This document shows positions 1 through 5,553 of a DNA stretch of 11,940 nt, piece after piece (within the stretch, counting starts at the first letter, position 1; every line of letters starts with the position of its first letter). Source of the stretch: Actinomycetes bacterium (GTDB taxonomy: Bacteria; Actinomycetota; Thermoleophilia; Solirubrobacterales; 70-9); NCBI GenBank assembly GCA_023434465.1, contig JAEYSQ010000270.1:1-11940 (forward strand), read 5' to 3'. A program made the translations under genes and the position numbers. The notes below the pieces were generated by a model. The model worked only from the letters and a program-made list of their open reading frames with translations, was not told where the DNA came from and made no database searches.

Positions 1-358
1 GGGTCATCGGCGCAAACGCCCGGTCAATCGCACTCGAGGCCCCGCGAACCGTCGCAAAGACTCCCGAGGGGTCGACGGTTGCGCGGAGTCCGTTGGACCT
101 CGCCCAGCGCACCGTGGCAGCCCGGGCCTTCTTCGACGGACCGAAGCGCGAAACCAGACGCCGCACCGGCACAAACTTCCGGTACCGCTTCGATGCGGGA
201 TTCGAAACCGAACTGACGAACTGCTTGAGGCCCTTCGAGTAGCTCATCTGCAACAAGACCTTTTTCGACGGCGTCTGGGCCGCCGCCTGGCTACTGACCA
301 GAGCTCCCACAGCCAGCATCAGGACAAGTGCAACCGCTCCCCGCAATCCGATCGACAT
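1..358 (-). CDS. Secreted S53 (sedolisin/kumamolisin-type) peptidase precursor, N-terminal part only
   Basis: Reading from ATG at 358 towards the left edge gives 119 open codons with no stop; the gene continues outside the window. Residues 1 to about 27 form a signal peptide (hydrophobic ALVLMLAVGAL core, Ala-rich cleavage region). Residues about 35-119 match the Pro-kumamolisin activation domain: LKQFVSSVSNPASKRYRKFV, then a Phe-Gly-Pro-Ser turn, then a segment of the form RWARSNGL..TV...GVFATVRG and an ASSAIDRAF stretch. In this family the prodomain keeps a Ser-Glu-Asp carboxyl peptidase inactive until acidic self-cleavage outside the cell. The catalytic domain is not in the window, so activity cannot be judged. 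No Shine-Dalgarno precedes the ATG; a TACGCT box ends 7 bases upstream, suggesting a leaderless transcript. Prodomain identity is quite secure; a prodomain-only relic cannot be excluded. Confidence 0.8.
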   Translation of the reverse strand, partial: MSIGLRGAVALVLMLAVGALVSSQAAAQTPSKKVLLQMSYSKGLKQFVSSVSNPASKRYRKFVPVRRLVSRFGPSKKARAATVRWARSNGLRATVDPSGVFATVRGASSAIDRAFAPMT

Positions 359-365
359 GCCGGGG

Positions 366-371
366 AGCGTA
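366..371 (-). promoter_or_regulatory. Putative -10 box (TACGCT) of the S53 peptidase gene
   Basis: TACGCT on the minus strand with 7 bases between it and the ATG at 358. This fits the TAnnnT -10 type of actinobacteria and a transcript starting at or next to the start codon. No convincing -35 element is seen. Confidence 0.4.
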
Positions 372-421
372 CTGCACCACGACGGCGTCACTTCGTTGCG
401 CCGAAACGTGGGCGGGGAGCT

Positions 422-500
422 TGCCGACCTGGTGGGCCATCGCCGTCGGCAGATTTCCTTTCATCGGCCGGGTTATCCCGGCTGGAGCAGATCGGCCGGG
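422..500. repeat. Cluster of short inverted and direct repeats in the divergent intergenic region
   Basis: Between the divergent genes at 358 and 516 there are three short structures. TGCCGAC (422-428) pairs with GTCGGCA (445-451). GCCGGG (467-472), TTAT and CCCGGC (477-482) form a perfect 6-bp hairpin. The decamer ATCGGCCGGG occurs at 463-472 and again at 491-500, the second copy lying just before the likely -10 box of the 516 gene. They could be operator sites, but short G/C palindromes are common by chance in such DNA. Confidence 0.3.
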
Positions 501-501
501 C

Positions 502-507
502 TAGCCT
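502..507 (+). promoter_or_regulatory. Putative -10 box (TAGCCT) of the four-cysteine membrane protein gene
   Basis: TAGCCT ends 8 bases before the ATG at 516. No Shine-Dalgarno sequence lies between, so a leaderless or nearly leaderless mRNA is likely. No clear -35 is visible. Confidence 0.4.
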
Positions 508-515
508 GAGCCGGG

Positions 516-968
516 ATGGACGGAGTGAGTGAAGACTTCAGTGGGTTGCCCGAGCATCAGTCCCGGCGCGAACGCCTGGAGAAACGGCGTGAAGACAGGT
601 TCGCCGAGCGTCGAGCCAACCCGTACCGGGGCAGGCGGACGCGGGTCCTGGTCGGCGGTTTCGCGCTTGCACTGTTTCTCCTGACCGTCTCGCTGATCGC
701 GCTTTATGCCCCCACTCCTTACCTTGGTACGAGCCACGGGGCGCTCGCCAATTCGATTGGTGGTGCCTCCGCCCAGGGTTGTCACCCGGCCGGCGGAAGC
801 TGGATCTGCTCCAGGGACGTAGACGGGACGCTCTCCCGCTACTCGGTCAAGGTCGATTGGGCTGGCTGCTGGAACGGTCAGATGATCGGCTCACCGGCGG
901 CGAGCACCGACGCCGACCGGAAGATCTCCGGCTGCGTGTCGATCGTGGATCACCTGACCGCCGGCTGA
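516..968 (+). CDS. Single-pass membrane protein with four-cysteine extracellular domain, unknown function
   Basis: I do not recognise a named family. The 150-aa product has a very basic, Arg-rich cytoplasmic N-terminus (residues 1-43), one transmembrane helix (about 44-64, VLVGGFALALFLLTVSLIAL) and a roughly 85-residue outer domain. The outer part holds exactly four cysteines (89, 98, 118, 140), enough for two disulfides, and the motif GCW at 117-119. The charge pattern predicts N-in, C-out topology. An in-frame GTG at 525 is an alternative start; ATG at 516 is preferred because a TAGCCT box sits 8 bases before it. The gene runs convergently into the CHAP gene with only an 8-base gap and no intrinsic terminator between them. 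A small anchored surface or envelope-associated role is an inference. Confidence 0.75.
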   Translation: MDGVSEDFSGLPEHQSRRERLEKRREDRFAERRANPYRGRRTRVLVGGFALALFLLTVSLIALYAPTPYLGTSHGALANSIGGASAQGCHPAGGSWICSRDVDGTLSRYSVKVDWAGCWNGQMIGSPAASTDADRKISGCVSIVDHLTAG

Positions 969-976
969 GGCGGTAC

Positions 977-1666
977 TTACGGTCGGCTGAAGGAATTCTG
1001 GTTCAGCTCGCCCAGCACTGCCGGCGGGACGGGCATGTCGGCGTAGTTGGCGCTCTTCTTCAACTGGGGCATGGTCAGCCGGACCGGGCTGATGTAGCCG
1101 GTGACTCTCTTCATCGGAATCTTCACCCGGTTGACCCGGTTGCCGATATTGCCTTCGATCGATCCGACTGCCTTGCCGCTCTTGCGGTCGACCTTTTCGA
1201 CGATGCCGATATGAGTCGTCCCGTAGGCGACGAGATAACCGGGCTTTGCCATGTAGGAGAAGTAACCGTTCTTGGTCGCCCAGTTGGTCAGGTCGCGAAC
1301 CTGGACGCCGACCATGGTCCCGTCGAAGGAAGGCCAGAGAATCTTCGTCCCGAGGTACGCCCGGAAACCGGTCTTGTTCCAGATCCAGGTCGCAAAGGCC
1401 GCACACCACTGGTCACGAATGCTGTACGGAGCGATCTTGCCCTTGCCCTTTCGGTAGCGGGGGACGTTGTTGCCGCGCCGTTCGAACACGTTTCGGGAAA
1501 GCTCGCGCTTGGCCAGGGGCAGGATCTGGGCGATCTTCGGTGAGGTGGCGGGGCCGGGCAGGGTGATGCCGCCACTACGGGTAGCGGCGGAAGCTGCGGC
1601 GGGGATCAGCAGCGCGAAAATGGCCACGAATACGGCCAGCCCTGGGATGCGAGGAAAGAAAGACAT
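977..1666 (-). CDS. Secreted CHAP-domain cysteine amidase/peptidase
   Basis: The 229-aa product has a signal peptide (residues 1 to about 28, FVAIFALLIPAAASAA). The mature part carries the CHAP/NlpC-P60-like signature: DQWCAAFATWIW with the likely nucleophile Cys88, then KPGYLVAYGTTHIGIVEKVD with His152, then SIEGNIGNRVNRV, where Glu171 and Asn173 would complete the active site. CHAP enzymes usually cut peptidoglycan amide bonds, so a cell-wall remodelling or autolysin role outside the membrane is likely. No wall-binding repeat (LysM, SH3, PG-binding) is present, so targeting is unclear. The ATG at 1666 has a weak AAGGG 3 bases upstream and a possible promoter further up. All expected catalytic residues are present, but the substrate is not proven. 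Confidence 0.85.
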   Translation of the reverse strand: MSFFPRIPGLAVFVAIFALLIPAAASAATRSGGITLPGPATSPKIAQILPLAKRELSRNVFERRGNNVPRYRKGKGKIAPYSIRDQWCAAFATWIWNKTGFRAYLGTKILWPSFDGTMVGVQVRDLTNWATKNGYFSYMAKPGYLVAYGTTHIGIVEKVDRKSGKAVGSIEGNIGNRVNRVKIPMKRVTGYISPVRLTMPQLKKSANYADMPVPPAVLGELNQNSFSRP

Positions 1667-1683
1667 CAGCCCTTGAGGTTTTC

Positions 1684-1714
1684 AGAGTAGAGCCAGACAG
1701 GGTCGATTGTCCAA
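1684..1714 (-). promoter_or_regulatory. Possible promoter of the CHAP gene (TTGGAC-N19-TACTCT)
   Basis: On the minus strand TTGGAC (1709-1714) and TACTCT (1684-1689) are separated by 19 bases, slightly wide for a sigma-70-type promoter. A short leader of about 10 bases before the ATG at 1666 would follow. Weak evidence. Confidence 0.3.
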
Positions 1715-1769
1715 TCGGCTGCCAGCCGTCATGCAGGCGCAGCCGGGTCTAAACGCCCGCCGAGAACGC

Positions 1770-1805
1770 AAAAAGGCCACCCCGGACGCGTTTCCCGAGG
1801 TGGCC
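1770..1805 (-). terminator. Rho-independent terminator of the Gly-Asn repeat protein gene
   Basis: On the minus strand GGCCACC (1799-1805) pairs with GGTGGCC (1775-1781). The stem continues after one mismatch with CGG/CCG pairs and is followed directly by five T (1770-1774). It lies 27 bases past the stop codon of the gene ending at 1833. Confidence 0.85.
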
Positions 1806-1832
1806 CTTGAGCTTCGTCAGCGGTACTTCCGG

Positions 1833-2999
1833 TTAGCGCTTACGGAGACCGATCGCGATGTTGCGGACGCTGCGAGCTCCTCGCTTCGAGGTCGCAACGA
1901 CCCTGACCCTGACGAACCCGACCTTGCGTCCCTTCGGGGTACGACGGTAGATCCTGGCCGGCATCCTCACCCTGATGAACCTTGACTTCGCGGCCCTGAA
2001 CTGACGACGCGGGAAAGCCGCGCGGCCACGGTGATAGACCTTGCCACGGATTACGTAGCGGACCTGAACGCGGCGGATCCGGCAGGGAGCCTTGCGACAA
2101 GTCACCTTCACGGCACGGAATGCCCTCTTCTTGCGATTCACCACCCCGAGACGAATCGCCTTCCTGATTATGGGCCGGAACCGCTTCGGGCCCCGGTTGC
2201 CGTTGGTGCCGTTCGTTCCGTTGTTGCCGTTGTTGCCGTTATTGCCGTTATTCCCACCGTTGTTGCCGCCGTTGTTGCCGCCGTTGTTCCCACCGTTGTT
2301 GCCGCCATTTCCGTCTGCGGCAACGAGCCTCACGTTGTCGTAGTCGATCTGGCCGCCCGGCAGAACGAGCGCGAGACCATCGACGACCGTCCGAATCTGG
2401 ATCTGGTAGCTCGAACCGACTTTCAGCGCGTCATTCAGGATGGCCTGCCTCGGCACGCCGTTCCAGTTTTCGTCATTCCCGACCGGGCGTGACTCCACGA
2501 GGGCCACGTTCGCTCCTCCGGACAGGTTGATCGCGCTCACTGCGAAGCGGACGTCCGCTCCCAGCGCGAGCAGGTCGCTGATGCCGGATCGCTTCTGCAT
2601 CGAGAAGGTGAGAGAAGCCGGAACGTTTCCGCCGATTCCCCGGTACACGAAGGCAGGGCTCGTCCATACGTGAGCGGTATCGGCGAGGATCGATGACACG
2701 ACGGTGGTCGACGACGAAGTCCGGATGTACCCGTCACCGTTGCCGCCGGTTCCTCCGGTCGTCTCAAACTCTCCCGTCAGCTGAGGACAGTTGACCGGTG
2801 GAAGGCAGAGGCCACCATACTCGGCCTCATTGGTCCAGCCAGCAAGCCCGGTCGCGAAATTGCTCCCGTTTCCGCCGACATAGGTCTTCGTGGCTGCGCT
2901 TGCGTGGGGAACTGCCATCGCGATGATGAGCAGAAACCCGGCGACCGCCGCAGTGAAAGCGGTCAGCCGTATACGCCCGACAGAATTGTCCGGGGACAT
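1833..2999 (-). CDS. Secreted bipartite protein: beta-rich domain, Gly-Asn repeat linker, Arg/Lys-rich C-terminal domain
   Basis: The 388-aa product begins with a signal peptide (residues 1 to about 35, AVAGFLLIIAMAVPHASA). Residues about 37-228 look like a beta-sandwich/jelly-roll surface domain with Cys65 and Cys71; the closing QIDYDNVRLVA resembles the DNVxL end of many carbohydrate-binding-type modules. Residues about 229-270 are a low-complexity linker of GGNN, then GNN, then GTN units. Residues 271-388 are extremely basic and carry Cys301 and Cys306 and several beta-strand-like VRVRV stretches, ending LRKR. The start at 2999 is well supported by GGAGGT 5 bases upstream. The basic tail could hold anionic wall polymers or DNA, which is an inference. 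No catalytic motif is visible. A terminator follows and an unusual repeat-rich region precedes it, so it looks monocistronic. Confidence 0.85.
   Translation of the reverse strand: MSPDNSVGRIRLTAFTAAVAGFLLIIAMAVPHASAATKTYVGGNGSNFATGLAGWTNEAEYGGLCLPPVNCPQLTGEFETTGGTGGNGDGYIRTSSSTTVVSSILADTAHVWTSPAFVYRGIGGNVPASLTFSMQKRSGISDLLALGADVRFAVSAINLSGGANVALVESRPVGNDENWNGVPRQAILNDALKVGSSYQIQIRTVVDGLALVLPGGQIDYDNVRLVAADGNGGNNGGNNGGNNGGNNGGNNGNNGNNGNNGTNGTNGNRGPKRFRPIIRKAIRLGVVNRKKRAFRAVKVTCRKAPCRIRRVQVRYVIRGKVYHRGRAAFPRRQFRAAKSRFIRVRMPARIYRRTPKGRKVGFVRVRVVATSKRGARSVRNIAIGLRKR
2197..2313 (-). repeat. In-frame 12-bp and 9-bp tandem repeats encoding GGNN and GNN units
   Basis: The linker of the secreted protein is encoded by about five 12-bp units (Gly-Gly-Asn-Asn), then three to four 9-bp units (Gly-Asn-Asn), then Gly-Thr-Asn units. 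Codon use is nearly uniform (GGC, AAC/AAT), so the DNA itself is repetitive and open to replication slippage. Unit changes would stay in frame and alter only linker length. Confidence 0.9.
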
Positions 3000-3004
3000 G
3001 TGTT

Positions 3005-3010
3005 ACCTCC
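3005..3010 (-). promoter_or_regulatory. Strong Shine-Dalgarno (GGAGGT) of the Gly-Asn repeat protein
   Basis: GGAGGT on the minus strand, 5 bases before the ATG at 2999. It fixes this start and contrasts with the many neighbouring genes that lack any ribosome-binding site. Confidence 0.85.
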
Positions 3011-3020
3011 ATTTGTTATT

Positions 3021-3072
3021 GGACCGGTGGTCCGTGACCTAGTTGTCAGGTCCCTGGGAGACCGAATGGTCT
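3021..3072. promoter_or_regulatory. Array of alternating GACC/GGTC half-sites upstream of the secreted protein gene
   Basis: Six copies of GACC or its complement GGTC alternate within 52 bases: 3022-3025, 3029-3032, 3036-3039, 3049-3052, 3060-3063 and 3068-3071. They form three inverted repeats: GGACC-N3-GGTCC (3021-3033), GACCT-N7-AGGTC (3036-3052) and AGACC-N4-GGTCT (3059-3072). The block lies just upstream of the Shine-Dalgarno of the gene starting at 2999 and after the pdxH stop. It could be a multi-site operator or a structured mRNA leader. The function is inferred from arrangement only. Confidence 0.45.
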
Positions 3073-3076
3073 TTGC

Positions 3077-3102
3077 TAGGCCCAACGCGACAGAGGGGCC
3101 TA
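3077..3102. repeat. Inverted repeat TAGGCCC/GGGCCTA
   Basis: TAGGCCC (3077-3083) pairs perfectly with GGGCCTA (3096-3102) over a 12-base loop, between the pdxH stop codon and the GACC/GGTC array. On the minus strand it is not followed by a T-run, so it is at best a weak pdxH terminator. Confidence 0.4.
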
Positions 3103-3157
3103 CGAAATGCGTGCTTCATTCCCTACCCAGTCGCAGTACTGACAAACGCGCGGGAGA

Positions 3158-3787
3158 TCAGGGCGCCAGCCGGGTGATCTCCCAGGCCGCGTCGCCATCC
3201 CGCCGGTCGTAGCGAAAACGATCGTGAAGGCGGGCGCCCCTGCCCTGCCAGAACTCGATCGATACCGGCTCCACGATGAAGCCGCCCCAATGCTCCGGTC
3301 TCGGTACCTCTCCCGCCGCGAAACGATCCGAAATCTCGGCGGCAAGTTGTTCGAGGGACGCCCGGTCGTCGGGGAGGGAGCGGCTCTGGGGCGACGCCCA
3401 CGCTCCGATCTGGCTTGCCCGGTCGCGGCTGGCGAAGTACTCATCTGACGCCGCCGGGTCGAGTCGCGCAACGCTCCCCCGGATTCGAACCTGCCGGTCC
3501 ACGGGAGCCCAGAAGAAGACCAGGGCTGCGTGCCGGTTGGTTTCCAGTTGCTTCGCCTTGACCCCGTCGTAGTTAGTGAAGAAGCGAAAGCCGTCCTGAC
3601 CGCAACCCTTGAGCAGGACCATCCGGGCGTCTGGATGCCCGTCCCCGTCAACCGTGGCAAGGGTCATCGCCTCCGGCAGCGGCACGACCTCCGTGGCCGA
3701 CTCGAACCAGGTCTTGAACTGCGCGACCGGATCAGGGTCCAGATCGGATCGGGAGAGCGGCGAACGTTCAGGTGAAGCGAAGGACAT
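3158..3787 (-). CDS. pdxH: Pyridoxamine 5'-phosphate oxidase
   Basis: The FMN-dependent cytosolic enzyme oxidises pyridoxamine/pyridoxine 5'-phosphate to pyridoxal 5'-phosphate, the last step of vitamin B6 synthesis and salvage. The 209-aa product has normal family length and co-linear motifs: RMVLLKG (55-61), GFRFFTNYDGVKAKQLETN (66-84), RQVRIRGSV (98-106), SQIGAWASPQS (125-135), VPRPEHWGGF (161-170), EFWQGR (178-183) and RLHDRF (186-191) before the terminal RLAP. These cover the FMN- and substrate-contacting segments of the family. The ATG at 3787 has no Shine-Dalgarno; a TAGGCT box ends 7 bases upstream. The YqgE-type gene lies 49 bases upstream on the same strand, so some read-through is possible, but the promoter-like box suggests independent transcription. 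Confidence 0.96.
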   Translation of the reverse strand: MSFASPERSPLSRSDLDPDPVAQFKTWFESATEVVPLPEAMTLATVDGDGHPDARMVLLKGCGQDGFRFFTNYDGVKAKQLETNRHAALVFFWAPVDRQVRIRGSVARLDPAASDEYFASRDRASQIGAWASPQSRSLPDDRASLEQLAAEISDRFAAGEVPRPEHWGGFIVEPVSIEFWQGRGARLHDRFRYDRRDGDAAWEITRLAP

Positions 3788-3794
3788 GATTCAG

Positions 3795-3800
3795 AGCCTA
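3795..3800 (-). promoter_or_regulatory. Putative -10 box (TAGGCT) of pdxH
   Basis: TAGGCT on the minus strand, 7 bases before the pdxH ATG at 3787, predicting a leaderless mRNA. No clear -35. Confidence 0.45.
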
Positions 3801-3836
3801 GGGCGCGCGGCCAGTTCCGGGTGACGCCGCCTGGCG

Positions 3837-4358
3837 CTAATTGAGGGTCGGGTCATCCGGCATGGTCGCGAGGAGGGCGTAATCGCCGCCCGGACGCTTG
3901 ACCACGTCAGCCCAGAGGTCGCCTTCCGAAAAGACGTCATCGGGATCGAAGTCGGAGACGATCCAGGAGTCCCGCTCCACTTCACCTTCCAACTGACCCG
4001 GTCCCCAGCCGGCGTGCCCGACGAACACCCTGGCCCTCGAGAACGCGGTGTCACCGTCGGGATCGACCACACCGATGCTGCCCTCGACCAGGCCGGCCGA
4101 CTGCCCGGGATCATCGAAGTCACCGAGCACCACGATCGAGTCAGGGCCGACCGGACCACCAACCCAGAGCGGAGCGCCCTGCTCAACCAGCGGTCCCAGG
4201 TCGGGCACCAGCTCGACCACCTCGGTATCTGCCCGGCGATTGAGGATCACCCCGAAAGCTCCCTGCTCGGTGTGCTCGACCACCAGGACCACGGTACGCC
4301 GGAAAAAATCGAACAGGCTCGGCGCGGCTACCAGCAGACGTCCCTTCAGCGACTCCAT
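3837..4358 (-). CDS. YqgE/AlgH (DUF179, UPF0301) family protein
   Basis: The 173-aa product shows the family pattern from the start: GRLLVAAPSL (6-15), FFRRTVVLVVEHTEQGAFGV (18-37), ILNRR (38-42), PLWVGGPVGPDS (63-74) and RVFVGHAGWGPGQLEGE (110-126) followed by DSW (130-132). YqgE/AlgH proteins are small cytosolic alpha/beta proteins found across bacteria; AlgH was named for an effect on alginate expression in Pseudomonas, but no biochemical activity is firmly known. A longer TTG-initiated version from 4421 is possible, but ATG at 4358 is preferred: it starts exactly at the conserved domain and has TATAGT 6 bases upstream. The gene is divergent from rpsD across a 104-base spacer. Confidence 0.92.
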   Translation of the reverse strand: MESLKGRLLVAAPSLFDFFRRTVVLVVEHTEQGAFGVILNRRADTEVVELVPDLGPLVEQGAPLWVGGPVGPDSIVVLGDFDDPGQSAGLVEGSIGVVDPDGDTAFSRARVFVGHAGWGPGQLEGEVERDSWIVSDFDPDDVFSEGDLWADVVKRPGGDYALLATMPDDPTLN

Positions 4359-4364
4359 GCACCG

Positions 4365-4370
4365 ACTATA
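4365..4370 (-). promoter_or_regulatory. Putative -10 box (TATAGT) of the YqgE-type gene
   Basis: TATAGT on the minus strand ends 6 bases before the ATG at 4358. It is the closest match to a consensus -10 in the window, and its position predicts transcription beginning at the start codon. Confidence 0.55.
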
Positions 4371-4419
4371 AAACCCAGTTCGGCGGGCGGGGAAAGACCT
4401 GCCGGGATTGACCTCTCGC

Positions 4420-4439
4420 AAAGCGGCATAAGCCGCTTT
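4420..4439. repeat. Perfect 8-bp hairpin between yqgE-type gene and rpsD
   Basis: AAAGCGGC (4420-4427), loop ATAA, GCCGCTTT (4432-4439). It lies 23 bases before the rpsD start, upstream of a possible -10 box (TAGGCT, 4444-4449). It could be a divergent operator or, if transcription starts further upstream, an rpsD leader hairpin. It is not at the end of any gene, so a terminator role is unlikely. Confidence 0.5.
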
Positions 4440-4443
4440 CCTG

Positions 4444-4449
4444 TAGGCT
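4444..4449 (+). promoter_or_regulatory. Possible -10 box (TAGGCT) of rpsD
   Basis: TAGGCT lies 13 bases before the rpsD ATG at 4463 and would give a leader of only about 6 bases. No Shine-Dalgarno and no matching -35 are visible; a TTGACC at 4408-4413 is too far away to pair with it. Confidence 0.3.
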
Positions 4450-4462
4450 CACTCGCCGCACT

Positions 4463-5083
4463 ATGGGTAGATACACAGGACCAAAAGAAAAGCTTTCGCG
4501 CCGTGAAGGCGTAGATCTCGGACTCAAGGGTGAACGTGCCCTAGGCGGCAAGAGCGCCATGGAACGCCGCCCCTACCCGCCCGGCCAGCATGGCCGCGGT
4601 CGGCGTCGTGCTTCCGAGTTCTCGGTCCGTATGCGCGCCAAGCAGCGTGCCAAGGCCATGTACGGCCTGCGCGAGAAGCAGTTCGCCAAGCTTTTTGATC
4701 GTGCCAACCGCGAGGACGGCATGGCCGGCGAGAACCTGATGCGTCACCTCGAGAGCCGCCTCGACAATGTCGTTTACCGGCTCGGCCTCGCTTCGACTCG
4801 CGCCCAGGCCCGGCAGTTCGTCGTCCACCAGCACATCCAGGTGAACGGCAAGCGGCTCGACCGGCCCTCCTACGAGGTTTCAGCCGGCGACGAGATCGCC
4901 GTCAAGCCCGGCACGGCGATCGAGCCGATGGCCCGCCAGTCCACCGAGTCGGCCGGTCCGACCCCGGCCTGGCTGCTGGCCGACCACGACGGCCTCAAGG
5001 GCACCGTCAACCGCCTGCCCGACCGGAGCGACATCGCCGCCCCGATCGAAGAGCGCCTCATCGTCGAGCACTACTCCCGCTAG
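4463..5083 (+). CDS. rpsD: 30S ribosomal protein S4, cysteine-free form
   Basis: S4 binds 16S rRNA early and nucleates assembly of the small-subunit body. The 206-aa product has the usual length and motifs: GRYTGPKEKLSRREGVDL (2-19), YPPGQHGRGRRR (38-49), SVRMRAKQRAKAMYGLREKQF (54-74), and the S4 RNA-binding domain from about 97 (RLDNVVYRLGLASTRAQARQ, then VNGKRLDRPSYEV). The zinc-type proteins have Cys where this one has Ser12, and no cysteine occurs anywhere, so it is a zinc-independent S4. In many bacteria rpsD sits in the alpha operon with rpsM, rpsK and rpoA; here it stands alone with its own terminator. The ATG at 4463 gives the canonical N-terminus. Confidence 0.98.
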   Translation: MGRYTGPKEKLSRREGVDLGLKGERALGGKSAMERRPYPPGQHGRGRRRASEFSVRMRAKQRAKAMYGLREKQFAKLFDRANREDGMAGENLMRHLESRLDNVVYRLGLASTRAQARQFVVHQHIQVNGKRLDRPSYEVSAGDEIAVKPGTAIEPMARQSTESAGPTPAWLLADHDGLKGTVNRLPDRSDIAAPIEERLIVEHYSR

Positions 5084-5104
5084 ACCTCAGGGCAACAGAA
5101 CTTC

Positions 5105-5133
5105 AAAAAGGCCCCGGACTCCGGGGCCTTTTT
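5105..5133. terminator. Strong bidirectional intrinsic terminator after rpsD
   Basis: AAAAAGGCCCCGG (5105-5117) pairs with CCGGGGCCTTTTT (5121-5133), with a 3-base loop. The GC stem is followed by T5 on + and mirrored by A5, so it can end both rpsD (stop at 5083) and minus-strand transcripts coming from the 5547 gene. Confidence 0.95.
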
Positions 5134-5183
5134 GTTTGCGCGATCGGTGTAGCCACGCCGTGGGGCCTGGCTCGTAGCGGTGA

Positions 5184-5218
5184 CGCAGGTTTCCCACCGT
5201 ATTGGGTCAAAACCTGCG
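5184..5218. repeat. Long two-part hairpin in the rpsD-5287 intergenic region
   Basis: CGCAGGTTT (5184-5192) pairs with AAACCTGCG (5210-5218). The stem continues inwards with CCCA (5193-5196) and TGGG (5203-5206), leaving a 6-base loop and a 3-base bulge (TCA, 5207-5209). That gives 13 base pairs with no mismatch. It lies after the rpsD terminator and is not needed to end either neighbour. It could be a small structured RNA, a processing signal or a protein-binding palindrome. Confidence 0.55.
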
Positions 5219-5262
5219 GCACCATGAACCAACCGGTCCGCCGGGGTGAACCTGGAGGGCGG

Positions 5263-5278
5263 GTCGGCCCCCGCCGAC
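5263..5278. repeat. Hairpin just past the stop of the 86-aa protein gene
   Basis: GTCGGC (5263-5268), CCCC loop, GCCGAC (5273-5278), 8 bases beyond the minus-strand stop at 5287. No T-run follows on the minus strand, so it may stabilise the mRNA 3' end rather than terminate. Confidence 0.4.
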
Positions 5279-5286
5279 TTGCTTGT

Positions 5287-5547
5287 TTACTCCGCGCCGG
5301 TTAGCTGGCCTTTGGCCAGCTCGAGGGCGACCGTGAGCAGCCCGACTACCGAAAGCGGGTCGGAGGAATCCGAGACGAGCTGGACGTGCATGGTCTGTTC
5401 GTCGATGCCGGCGTCTTCGCTGAGGACGGCGGAGATGACCAGCTGGTCGAGCCGCGCGCCCGGAGTGTCGCGTTCAACCTGCTCCATCAGCTCCTGGGCA
5501 AGCGCCCCGATTCTGGCCGACGGCGTCTGCTCTGGTTCATTGCTCAT
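5287..5547 (-). CDS. Small acidic protein of unknown function (86 aa)
   Basis: I do not recognise a family. The product has a polar N-terminus, a helical segment (about 12-27, IGALAQELMEQVERDT), a beta-like LDQLVISAVLSED (33-45) and MHVQLVSDSSDP (53-64), and a C-terminal helix (VGLLTVALELAKGQL). It has no cysteine, signal peptide or membrane segment and is probably cytosolic. Support for it being real: a compact ORF with typical third-position bias, flanked by hairpins on the 3' side, and a TAGGGT box 6 bases before the ATG at 5547. It is divergent from the large membrane protein gene at 5612, with a 64-base gap. Function unknown. Confidence 0.7.
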   Translation of the reverse strand: MSNEPEQTPSARIGALAQELMEQVERDTPGARLDQLVISAVLSEDAGIDEQTMHVQLVSDSSDPLSVVGLLTVALELAKGQLTGAE

Positions 5548-5553
5548 GCAGTC

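Noticed and set aside
779..1543. Long plus-strand open frame opposite and overlapping the CHAP gene
   Set aside because: It is a third-position GC artefact: Arg/Asp/Leu-rich, low-complexity translation with no motif, while the minus-strand frame has a signal peptide and full CHAP signature.
2197..2313. Regular repeats that could suggest a CRISPR array or minisatellite
   Set aside because: Units are 9-12 bp with no spacers and stay in frame in a coding region, so they are a protein linker repeat.
2031..2492. Plus-strand open frame with repeated Val-Val-Ala-Ala runs
   Set aside because: It is the antisense reading of the Gly-Asn repeat region; the minus-strand gene has a signal peptide, Shine-Dalgarno and terminator.
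4408..4449. TTGACC (4408-4413) as the -35 of an rpsD promoter
   Set aside because: It is 30 bases from the only reasonable -10 (TAGGCT, 4444-4449), far beyond a usable spacer, and the correctly spaced hexamer does not match.
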